Source: DATKXU01 sp035528905
Lineage (GTDB): Bacteria > Armatimonadota > UBA5829 > DTJY01
Reading direction: 5' to 3'
Length of the DNA stretch: 48,755 nucleotides
Assembly: GCA_035528905.1 (NCBI GenBank)
Contig: DATKXU010000001.1
Location: forward strand, 1 to 48,755
Shown: positions 42,151 through 48,755 of the stretch, in pieces
Layout: each line of letters opens with the position of its first letter
Numbering within the stretch: position 1 is the stretch's first letter
Position numbers and translations under genes: made by a program
The notes under the pieces: generated by a model
The model's input: the letters and a program-made list of their open reading frames with translations, nothing else
Database searches by the model: none
Told to the model about the DNA's origin: nothing

Positions 42151-42732
42151 TCAGGGCCGGCGTGCCAGCCTGAGCCAGGATTCGGAATTCCCACCGCTCC
42201 CTAGATAAGGCGAGGGGACGGTTGCTATCACGACGAGTTCCTGAGGGCAAGAAGAGTATACGCCCGCCAGCACCTCTTGTAGGTGTTCCTCGGGGAGCAC
42301 CCCCTTTATCAGCCAGCTTCGTGGAGCCTCGTATTGCGGCTTTACCAGGGAGAGCGCTTCGCCGCCCGGCTTCAGCATACGGGCTATGGCAGGCAGCGCT
42401 TTGCCCTGCCTCGTCCAGCCGAGGTCGCTTACGACAAGATCAAGAGGCTCTGGAGGTGACCAGTAGAGCGCGTTAGTTCTCTCGTGCACGATTACGCGCT
42501 CGTCGGTGCGAAGTTTCCATGCTAGGATGCCATACGCGGTGTCAACGGCGTAGACCCGCAGTGCTCCGCTCTGGAGCAGGCAATCTGTGAATCCGCCCAC
42601 GTGGCATCCAAGGTCCGCGATCACCAGACCGTGGACATCAATCTCGAAATGCTCCAGGGCGAATTGAAGTTTCAGCCCGCCCTTTCCGACGAACGGGCAG
42701 TCCTTCGGGCGGTTTGATTTGGACCGTTTCAT
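42151..42732 (-). CDS. TlyA/FtsJ-like SAM methyltransferase without S4 domain
   Basis: 193 residues. The start GKGGLKLQFALEHFEIDV and the SAM site IADLGCHVGGFTDCLLQSGA match the FtsJ-like domain of TlyA rRNA 2'-O-methyltransferases. VYAVDTAYGILAWKLR and VIVHERTNALY then follow. The S4 RNA-binding domain found at the N-terminus of TlyA is missing. LVVSDLGWTRQGKALP and LVKPQYEAP follow the family order. ATG 42732 has a perfect AAGGAG five bases upstream. The target may be rRNA, but without S4 this is uncertain. Confidence 0.78.
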   Translation of the reverse strand: MKRSKSNRPKDCPFVGKGGLKLQFALEHFEIDVHGLVIADLGCHVGGFTDCLLQSGALRVYAVDTAYGILAWKLRTDERVIVHERTNALYWSPPEPLDLVVSDLGWTRQGKALPAIARMLKPGGEALSLVKPQYEAPRSWLIKGVLPEEHLQEVLAGVYSSCPQELVVIATVPSPYLGSGGNSESWLRLARRP

Positions 42733-42811
42733 CTGGTCTCCTTGTCGCTGCTCCGCCGGCTTGAAGAAGCCCATGGCCGCCGCCGGCGCGGGGGATTAGC
42801 CTCTGTCTTCG

Positions 42812-42840
42812 AGTATATCACATTGCTGGGCAGGGGCGAA
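42812..42840 (-). promoter_or_regulatory. Possible extended -10 promoter of the TlyA-like gene
   Basis: On the minus strand TATACT (plus 42812-42817) has an upstream TG one base away, an extended -10. TTCGCC stands 17 bases before it as a weak -35. Confidence 0.35.
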
Positions 42841-42913
42841 GCTACTTGATGCTGCGAGGCCAGGCTGCCTGGATTCTGCGCAGCCGCAGAAGTCTGCCCG
42901 GCGCATGGGCGTG

Positions 42914-44284
42914 CTACGCCAGCACTGCGGGGCTTATGCGCCACAGCACGCCGGTGTTCTTGAGTGTGGTCGGTGTGCCATTCGGGCCGATACCGAGGAC
43001 TCCCAGGTCGAGGATATAGGCTGCTTCGCCGGTTCGGTCGAACTTCATTGCAATCGGTCGCTCGAAGCCGCCGCTCCGATATGCCGACGCGGGTCCCGGA
43101 TGCCGGTTGGTGATGAAGTCATCCACCGCTCCGGTTGCGACGTCTATGGTGACTATCTTGGGATCTTGCGCCTGGGTCTGTGTGCCGATTGTGCCCATCA
43201 ATGCGACAAACGCCGTATCCGGCGAACCGAACAGCGGGCTCCGCGCGAAGTCGAATTTCGCGATGCCCGAACCCACCGGCAGCCACGCGACAGGTTTCAC
43301 AGGTAAGGCAGGATGCTCTTTGAGTAGGAATTCCGGCTGCCCTGCGTCCGGCGGCTTGAATTTCGGATGCGTGACTGGTTCGCAGCCTGCGTAATCGGGC
43401 CAGCCGTACCAGCTCCCCTCCGTGACCTGCCAAATGTATTCGCGGCCGTCTGCGATTCTGCGGCTGCCGCGATTCTCCATGCCTGTGTCAGTGCAGAAGA
43501 TCCTGCCGTCGGGATGCACCGACAACCCGAATGGCTGCCGGAATCCCCATGCGAATAGCTCGAATTCGCCGCCATCCGGGTCTACCCGCATTATCGCTCC
43601 GCTGCACCTGATTTCCCCCTTCACTAATCCGCCTTCTCTGGATGCTGTGCCGAAGGGCTCGAATGCCCCTGTCAAGACCGTGCCGGGTCTGAACGGATTC
43701 GGGCTCTCGAAGTTTCTTCCCGTCAGGGTGATGTCAGCTCCAGGGATATCGCATAGTTCCGGGTGATCGCCGAGCCATGCGTCGTCTGGTCCGACCACGC
43801 CCGCATTGGTGCGCGTTCCTTGCCCGAAGTAGAGCCTCTCGGAGTGGGCGACTACGATGCCGGACGTCGGATGATCGCCGCCGCCGGGGAGCCCGTCCAC
43901 GAGGACGTCCCGAGTGCCATCCTCATAAACTCTGTAGACCCGGCCCGGATGGCCGTGTTCCACTGCGTAAAATGCGCCCTGATAGTACACCAGGCCCGTT
44001 ATCGAGCCTGAGAAGTCGCTGGCGGCAACCTCGCTCGAGCCGTCGGGTCGCACGCGGACAATCCGCCCCGGTTCGCAGGCGGACGCCGTGGGCGAACCCA
44101 TCTCTCCGATGTAGATGCTGCCTTCCTCATCGAAGTCTATGCTGGACGGGTTGTTTAGGCCCGTGGCCGCGACCTCGATCCGGAAGCCGACTGGAACGCC
44201 CAGGGCATCCGGGTTCACGTGCCGCTCCAGGAAGAATCTCTCCGCCGCACTTGCCATGAATGAATCCCCGATGGAGTGTGTCAT
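42914..44284 (-). CDS. Glucose/sorbosone dehydrogenase-like beta-propeller protein
   Basis: 456 residues with repeated beta-propeller blades. Each carries a short G-x-I/L-x-R/Y-V pattern, for example GSIYIGEMG, GLVYYQGAFYAVEHG and PFGLSVHPDGRIFCTDTG. This is the layout of PQQ-dependent sugar dehydrogenase-like and ScyD/ScyE-type proteins. No signal peptide is obvious at the N-terminus, so export is unproven. Whether PQQ is bound cannot be told. The start may be ATG 44284 or the in-frame ATG 44257 (MASAAERFFLE); neither has a strong ribosome site. Divergent from the ZIP transporter gene. Confidence 0.7.
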   Translation of the reverse strand: MTHSIGDSFMASAAERFFLERHVNPDALGVPVGFRIEVAATGLNNPSSIDFDEEGSIYIGEMGSPTASACEPGRIVRVRPDGSSEVAASDFSGSITGLVYYQGAFYAVEHGHPGRVYRVYEDGTRDVLVDGLPGGGDHPTSGIVVAHSERLYFGQGTRTNAGVVGPDDAWLGDHPELCDIPGADITLTGRNFESPNPFRPGTVLTGAFEPFGTASREGGLVKGEIRCSGAIMRVDPDGGEFELFAWGFRQPFGLSVHPDGRIFCTDTGMENRGSRRIADGREYIWQVTEGSWYGWPDYAGCEPVTHPKFKPPDAGQPEFLLKEHPALPVKPVAWLPVGSGIAKFDFARSPLFGSPDTAFVALMGTIGTQTQAQDPKIVTIDVATGAVDDFITNRHPGPASAYRSGGFERPIAMKFDRTGEAAYILDLGVLGIGPNGTPTTLKNTGVLWRISPAVLA

Positions 44285-44457
44285 TTCTGCGCTACCCTCG
44301 GCGTGCTGATCCCAAACGCCCTTCGATCACGCGACATGATCAAGCGAAAACGGGGACGCATCCATAAACATAGCCTCTGTGGCTTCAGCCAGACTGTGGG
44401 TACATATAACCTGCGACACGAACAGGCGAAATGCTCATCGGCGCCCGGAGGGATTCC

Positions 44458-45180
44458 TTGTTCCAGCTCCTCGTCTACAGCCTGACAGCCGGCATTGCTA
44501 CGTTGGCGGGGGCGCTGGCGATCTTGGCTCGGAAGCAACTGTCCCAGCGAACCATCACTCGCCTGATGGGTTTCGGTTCGGGTGTCCTGGCCGGTGCTGC
44601 GTTCCTGCATCTCATCCCCGGCTCGATAAAACGGGAACCGCTCGCGGCTGGCTGGGCGATGCTCGCAAGCCTTCTCCTCTTCATAGCCATCGAGCAGTTC
44701 GTACACGCTCGATCGTGTCGCGACCACAAGAGCTGCGAGGTCGGCGTTGTGGGCGTGATGGGTTTCATCGCGCTCTTCATCCACAGCCTTGTAGATGGCC
44801 TGGCGATAACCGCCGGCTTCAGAGCATCTCGCGAACTTGGGCTGGCGGCTGCGTTCGCGGTTATCGGACACGAGGTTCCGGAAGGCATAACCTCGGTGTC
44901 CATGTTTGCGGCCGCGGGATACGCACGGCGGCTTACGCTTCTGCTGGCGTCCCTCGTCGCCTTTGCCACTCCCGGTGGTGCGCTCGTCTCCTGGTTCTGC
45001 ACCGCCGGCGTCGGCGAGCGGACACTTGCGATGCTCTTGGGGTTCGCCGCTGGATCGTTTATCTATGTGGCGACTGCCGATATCCTCCCTCGCCTCCATG
45101 AAATGCGAGATATTCCCGCATTCTTGTACCTTCTCGCCGGCGCGGCAATCCCGATGGCTCTCTTGCTCCTGGAACATTGA
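44458..45180 (+). CDS. ZIP family metal transporter
   Basis: 240 residues with about eight hydrophobic helices. HSLVDGLAITAG in the fourth and GHEVPEGITSVSMF in the fifth are the paired metal-binding motifs of ZIP permeases, which bring zinc or other divalent metals into the cytoplasm. The short His/Cys loop ARSCRDHKSCE between helices 3 and 4 fits the variable metal-rich loop. TTG 44458 is preferred because GGAGGG lies six bases upstream; an in-frame ATG at 44431 is an alternative without signal. Confidence 0.85.
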   Translation: MFQLLVYSLTAGIATLAGALAILARKQLSQRTITRLMGFGSGVLAGAAFLHLIPGSIKREPLAAGWAMLASLLLFIAIEQFVHARSCRDHKSCEVGVVGVMGFIALFIHSLVDGLAITAGFRASRELGLAAAFAVIGHEVPEGITSVSMFAAAGYARRLTLLLASLVAFATPGGALVSWFCTAGVGERTLAMLLGFAAGSFIYVATADILPRLHEMRDIPAFLYLLAGAAIPMALLLLEH

Positions 45181-45188
45181 GTTCGCGC

Positions 45189-45217
45189 TTGCACGGGCAT
45201 TCCTTTTCTGCTATAAG
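45189..45217 (+). promoter_or_regulatory. Sigma-70 promoter close to the nucleoside hydrolase start
   Basis: TTGCAC at 45189-45194 and TATAAG at 45212-45217 have 17-base spacing. The predicted start falls at 45224-45225, on the GTG start codon, so the transcript may be leaderless. Confidence 0.5.
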
Positions 45218-45224
45218 TAAGGCT

Positions 45225-46190
45225 GTGACCGGCCGACCCGATACAAGCGCGCTCTCGACTGAGGAGTCCCCAGCACTGGATGTCGTTATAGATACCGACA
45301 TAGGCACTGACGTGGATGATGCCTACGCAGTCCTGCTGGCCTTCTCTTCCCCGGAATTGAATGTCAGAGGGCTGACCATCGTCCACGGCGATGTGGGCCT
45401 CCGCGCCAAGATCGCGGCGAAGCTGCTGAAGCTCGCCGGGCGTGCCGATATAACCCTCGCGCTAGGTGAGCGAAGCCCGATGAGGCCGGACCGGCCCATC
45501 ACCTGGCTGGGCCATGAGGGACGAGGACTCGATTTCTCGGACGTGGAGGATCTGACCCCCGCGAAGGAACACGGTGCCGGGTTCATCGCTCGCACGGCGG
45601 ACGAACATGCGGGCGGGGTCACGCTGATTACCATCGGGCCGCTGACGAATGCGGGCGTCTTGGTGAGGGATTTCCCGCGGGAAGCGTCGAAGCTCCGGGG
45701 TATAGTCGCCATGGCCTCGACTTTCAACGGATTCGGCTCTGAGAGTGCCGGGAGGGAGCACAACGCGTCGGTAGATCCGGAGGCGATGGAACTGGTATTC
45801 CAGTCGGGCGTCCCGACGCTGATTGTCGGGCTTAACGTAACCTTGCAGACGGCCTTGAACAGGAGTCATCTGGCGCAGATCGGCGCGAGCGGCACATCGC
45901 TTTCCCGATTGATGGTATATATGACGGAGGAATGGCTCAGGGTCATTGACAGAGACGTCGCGTACATGCACGATCCTCTCGCGGTGGCGGCGTCATTTGA
46001 TGCGGCTGTGGTGACGACGATCCCCGTTACCCCGGAAGTGAGCAAAGAACGCGCGGGGTTCGTGGCATACCACGAGGCCGGAACCGAGTCGCCGGTGCGA
46101 ATCTGTACCGCGGTGGATACGGCACGGTTCGATCAATTGTTCTACTCCAGAATCTTACGCGCTGTCGCCAACGAGCGTGGTTGTCAGTAG
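45225..46190 (+). CDS. Nucleoside hydrolase (IUNH family)
   Basis: 321 residues. The calcium- and ribose-binding motif DTDIGTDVDDAYAVL is near the N-terminus. ITIGPLTNAGVLVRDFP and EHNASVDPEAMELVFQSG follow, and the late Asp is in YMHDPLAVAASF. It cleaves the N-glycosidic bond of nucleosides to base and ribose; base specificity is not evident. GTG 45225 was chosen; a TTG at 45177 overlaps the ZIP gene. No real ribosome site precedes the GTG, consistent with a leaderless message. Confidence 0.88.
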   Translation: MTGRPDTSALSTEESPALDVVIDTDIGTDVDDAYAVLLAFSSPELNVRGLTIVHGDVGLRAKIAAKLLKLAGRADITLALGERSPMRPDRPITWLGHEGRGLDFSDVEDLTPAKEHGAGFIARTADEHAGGVTLITIGPLTNAGVLVRDFPREASKLRGIVAMASTFNGFGSESAGREHNASVDPEAMELVFQSGVPTLIVGLNVTLQTALNRSHLAQIGASGTSLSRLMVYMTEEWLRVIDRDVAYMHDPLAVAASFDAAVVTTIPVTPEVSKERAGFVAYHEAGTESPVRICTAVDTARFDQLFYSRILRAVANERGCQ

Positions 46191-46203
46191 GAAGGCATTC
46201 CCA

Positions 46204-46602
46204 ATGGAAAGAGAAGGATGGCTGGCGTTAAGGAAGCAGGCGCAGGCGTTCTGGGTGCAGGCGCAAGCGGACTATGCTACAGCGATAACGCTCGCGGACG
46301 CCGGCATATACTATGCGAGCGTGTTTTTCAGCCAGCAAGCTGCCGAGAAAGGGCTGAAGTCCGCCGCGATCAGCAAGCAGCACAAGGATCCGAAGAGCCA
46401 TCACCTGATCCAGATGGCGAACTCGCTCGATGCGCCGATTGAAGTCATGAATGCCGCCGCGGAGCTAAACGCGGATTTTCTCGCGTCGAGAAACCCGGAT
46501 GCTAGCGACGGTGTACCCGCCTATCTGTATGATCGCAAGTCCGCAGAGGTCCACCTTCGCGCAGCCGAGGTAATTCTGGAGTGGGTCAAGGGCACATTGT
46601 GA
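46204..46602 (+). CDS. HEPN domain protein
   Basis: 132 residues. The helical HEPN pattern is clear: WVQAQADYATAITLADAG, then YYASVFFSQQAAEKGLKS, and a last helix RAAEVILEWVKG. A possible RNase-like R(x5)H stands in RKSAEVH. HEPN proteins are usually paired with a MNT nucleotidyltransferase in toxin-antitoxin pairs, but none is next to it; its neighbours are a nucleoside hydrolase and xylulokinase. AGGAAGG lies nine bases before ATG 46204; the frame is open from 46177. Confidence 0.78.
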   Translation: MEREGWLALRKQAQAFWVQAQADYATAITLADAGIYYASVFFSQQAAEKGLKSAAISKQHKDPKSHHLIQMANSLDAPIEVMNAAAELNADFLASRNPDASDGVPAYLYDRKSAEVHLRAAEVILEWVKGTL

Positions 46603-46664
46603 CAGTAACGGCATTCCAGGCATGACCCTGTCTCTCCAATCTGCAATCAAGAGGGGGCGCTTTT

Positions 46665-48200
46665 ATGGCATATCTGCTTGGCATTGATGTCGGCACCAGC
46701 GGGACGAAGACGCTTCTCATTGACGAGTCCGGGAAGGTCGTTGCGTCGGCGACGGATACTTATCCGCTGAGCACGCCAAAGCCTCTTTGGGCGGAGCAGG
46801 AGCCCGAAGACTGGTGGAAGGCGACCGTCTCGACGATCGGGACAGTCCTTGAGGAGTCCGGGATAGATCCCGCTGACATCAGGGGCATTGGCCTTTCCGG
46901 GCAGATGCATGGAGCCGTGTTTCTGGACGAAAGGAATCAAGTCCTGCGTCCGAGCATCCTCTGGTGCGACCAGCGGACAGGCACCGAATGCGAATGGATC
47001 ACCGAAACGATCGGCAAGGCAAAGGTTGTTGAACTGACCAGCAATCCCGTGCTGACCGGGTTCACCGCCGGAAAGATCATTTGGCTGCGCAACAATGAGC
47101 CGGAGAATTATGCAAAGACCAGGAAGGTTCTCCTCCCGAAAGACTACATCAGGTTCCGACTGACGGGCGAGTTTGCCACTGAGGTCTCGGATGCCTCCGG
47201 TACTTCGCTGTTCAATGTCACGAAGCGGCAGTGGGCCGACGGAATGCTGGACGGCGCTGGTATTCCCCGCGAGTGGATGCCGAAGGCATACGAATCGCCG
47301 GAGATCAGCGGCAGGATCACCGAGGAGACCGCGGGTCTGACGGGCCTTAAGGCGGGCACTCCGGTCGTTGGCGGCGGAGGAGATCAGGCGGCCGGCGCGG
47401 TCGGCACCGGCGTTGTGGAAACGGGGATCATTTCGTCCACAGTGGGGACATCGGGAGTCGTCTTTGCGTTTGTGGACAAGCCCGTCGTGGATCCTGGCCT
47501 CAGGGTCCATACCTTCTGCCATGCGGTGCCCGGAAAGTGGCACGTGATGGGCGTCATGCTCTCGGCTGGCGGCTCGCTCAGGTGGTATCGAGATGCATTT
47601 GCGGACGTCGAATCCGCGGAGGCGCGCGCGAACCAGGTGGACGTCTACGATATCCTATCTGCCCAGGCAGCGACTGTCGAGCTTGGCTGTGAGGGCCTGA
47701 TTTTCCTGCCCTATCTGACCGGCGAGCGGACGCCTTATCCCGACCCGAACGCGCGCGGCGCGTTCTTCGGGATCACCCTCCGGCACGGCAAGCCGCATTT
47801 CGTACGAGCCGTGCTTGAAGGGGTCGCTTACGGTCTCCGCGATTCATTCGAAATACTGAATGAGATGCGTGTGCCGATCGAGCAGGTTCGTGCCTCCGGT
47901 GGAGGTGCGAGGAGCGAGGTCTGGCGGCAGATTCAGGCGGACGTCACGGGCAGGGAGCATGTGCTCATCAACGTTGACGAAGGTCCCGCGTTCGGAGTCG
48001 CGCTCCTTGCAGGCGTCGGAACCGGCGTGTACCCCAGCGTCGAAAAGGCATGCCGCGACACGATCAAGGTCATATCCGCCACGAAACCCGATCTGGTAAG
48101 GAAAGCGCAATACGACAGCTATTACGGCGTCTACAGATCGCTCTATCCTGCCTTGAAAGAGCAGTGTCGGCGGGTGTCGGAAATAGTCACGTCGGGATAG
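46665..48200 (+). CDS. xylB: Xylulokinase
   Basis: 511 residues of the FGGY kinase family. It phosphorylates D-xylulose with ATP. The first phosphate-binding loop is GIDVGTSGTKTLLIDE. The substrate region has GLSGQMHGAVFLDE, the xylulokinase-type QMHG, and GGGGDQAAGAVGTG with the catalytic Asp. TVGTSGVVFAF and the C-terminal ASGGGARSEVWRQIQADVTG complete it. GAGGGGG precedes the ATG by about nine bases. No xylA or transporter gene is adjacent. Confidence 0.92.
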   Translation: MAYLLGIDVGTSGTKTLLIDESGKVVASATDTYPLSTPKPLWAEQEPEDWWKATVSTIGTVLEESGIDPADIRGIGLSGQMHGAVFLDERNQVLRPSILWCDQRTGTECEWITETIGKAKVVELTSNPVLTGFTAGKIIWLRNNEPENYAKTRKVLLPKDYIRFRLTGEFATEVSDASGTSLFNVTKRQWADGMLDGAGIPREWMPKAYESPEISGRITEETAGLTGLKAGTPVVGGGGDQAAGAVGTGVVETGIISSTVGTSGVVFAFVDKPVVDPGLRVHTFCHAVPGKWHVMGVMLSAGGSLRWYRDAFADVESAEARANQVDVYDILSAQAATVELGCEGLIFLPYLTGERTPYPDPNARGAFFGITLRHGKPHFVRAVLEGVAYGLRDSFEILNEMRVPIEQVRASGGGARSEVWRQIQADVTGREHVLINVDEGPAFGVALLAGVGTGVYPSVEKACRDTIKVISATKPDLVRKAQYDSYYGVYRSLYPALKEQCRRVSEIVTSG

Positions 48201-48383
48201 GGGACTGCGGCGACCGATCCACCGTGTTCTTCATTGGCAGCGATCCGCGATGTGCGTAAAGGGCGGTCTGTTCATGCGTGGCGGGCCGCTCAATCCTCAA
48301 CCAATTGCTGACTGGCTTGGCCTGACCGAAGCAGAGCCGCGCCTCGTAGGACGAAAGCCCACGTCTGATCCCGCGCCTTAGAT

Positions 48384-48416
48384 TTGACACTGATACCCGC
48401 TTCTTGATAGTATCAA
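48384..48416 (+). promoter_or_regulatory. Sigma-70 promoter with overlapping palindrome upstream of mtaB
   Basis: TTGACA at 48384-48389 and TAGTAT at 48408-48413 are 18 bases apart. A perfect palindrome TTGATA-G-TATCAA at 48404-48416 covers the -10 element, a good place for a repressor site. The rest of the 258-base gap after xylB shows nothing recognisable. Confidence 0.55.
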
Positions 48417-48458
48417 TAGCTGGACTACGGTTCGGCCGGGGGTTGAGGAGATCGCATC

Positions 48459-48755
48459 ATGCCGCGGGTAGCGCTGCGCACATTAGGCTGCAAAGTCAAT
48501 CAATACGAGAGCCAGAAGATCGCAGAAGACTTCAGGTCGAAGGGCTTCGAGCTGGTAGATTTCTCGAACCAGGCCGACGTCTACGTGGTCAACACGTGTA
48601 CGGTCACGCAGATTGCGGACAGCAAGTCACGGCAAGCCGCGCGCTCCGCCGTCAATCGCAATCCGCGAGCCGCTGTTGTCCTCACGGGCTGCTACGCGGA
48701 GACGTCACCGGAGCAACTTCAGGCGATCGCCGGCGTTGCGCTCGTCCTGGGGAAC
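48459..48755 (+). CDS. mtaB: tRNA N6-threonylcarbamoyladenosine methylthiotransferase, 5' part
   Basis: The first 99 codons of a radical-SAM methylthiotransferase, cut by the window end. MPRVALRTLGCKVNQYESQK, VVNTCTVTQIADSKSRQ and LTGCYAE give the three Cys of the N-terminal UPF0004 domain that bind the auxiliary [4Fe-4S] cluster. The CKVNQYES form is typical of MtaB rather than MiaB or RimO. It adds a methylthio group to t6A37 of tRNA. GAGGAG lies eight bases before ATG 48459. Confidence 0.9.
   Translation, partial: MPRVALRTLGCKVNQYESQKIAEDFRSKGFELVDFSNQADVYVVNTCTVTQIADSKSRQAARSAVNRNPRAAVVLTGCYAETSPEQLQAIAGVALVLGN

Noticed and set aside
44281..45177. Long minus-strand frame (298 codons) opposite the ZIP transporter
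   Set aside because: It is antisense to a gene with intact ZIP motifs and has low-complexity, Arg/His/Glu-rich composition typical of shadow frames.
46647..47543. Minus-strand frame of 298 codons opposite xylB
   Set aside because: Antisense to a strongly supported kinase gene; no recognisable domain.
1..48755. tRNA, rRNA, CRISPR arrays, insertion sequences with transposase
   Set aside because: None was seen by eye: no cloverleaf-like segments, no regularly spaced repeats and no transposase motifs in any large frame.

Overview
This window looks like a chromosomal piece of an uncultured, moderately GC-rich bacterium. The likely affiliation is Armatimonadota or a nearby deep-branching lineage. 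That is an inference from gene styles: GAF-rich signalling proteins, a ClpC-type N-domain beginning MW.., exported-protein OB-fold modules and a modular hairpin repeat. No rRNA, tRNA or CRISPR array was found. Most genes lie on the + strand with clear Shine-Dalgarno sites, and several near-consensus sigma-70 promoters are visible.

Region 1 (about 0-20.4 kb) is a surface-polysaccharide cluster. It holds four methyltransferases or fragments, two GT39-type membrane glycosyltransferases, an O-antigen ligase/polymerase-like protein, a GtrA flippase-like protein, an FAD amine-oxidase/UGM-like enzyme, four GT4 and two GT2 glycosyltransferases, a UDP-sugar 6-dehydrogenase and a polytopic membrane protein. 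The GT2, GtrA and GT39 genes together suggest polyprenyl-phosphate-sugar donors used on the outer face of the membrane. The cluster shows decay: a glycosidase with its middle deleted, a frameshifted glycosyltransferase remnant, a headless methyltransferase and a headless OB-fold module. A five-hairpin intergenic repeat sits between two glycosyltransferases.

Region 2 (20.4-28.6 kb) starts with a DUF362 gene and gene debris. A signalling block follows: a four-GAF/PAS NtrB-like histidine kinase, an NtrC-like sigma-54 activator that lacks the usual C-terminal DNA-binding helix-turn-helix, and a REC-PilZ protein preceded by a good -24/-12 sigma-54 promoter candidate.

Region 3 (28.6-38.2 kb) is a complete arginine pathway from glutamate: argC-argJ-argB, then argD, a stand-alone Clp N-domain protein, a Clp N-domain fused to ornithine carbamoyltransferase (argF), a small membrane protein, argG and argH. 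The Clp N-domain/ArgF fusion is the most striking finding. This domain is known in ClpC to bind phosphoarginine and adaptors, and its key Glu residues are kept here. A promoter, a 28-codon leader ORF and an intrinsic terminator precede argD, suggesting attenuation.

Region 4 (38.2-48.8 kb) carries a minus-strand partner-switching module (STAS protein, GAF-PP2C phosphatase, RsbW-like protein with a degenerate ATP site). After it come mixed metabolic genes: a TlyA/FtsJ-like methyltransferase, a sugar dehydrogenase-like beta-propeller, a ZIP metal transporter, a nucleoside hydrolase, an orphan HEPN protein, xylulokinase, and the 5' part of mtaB running off the end. All functional statements rest on reading motifs by eye; no database search was possible.
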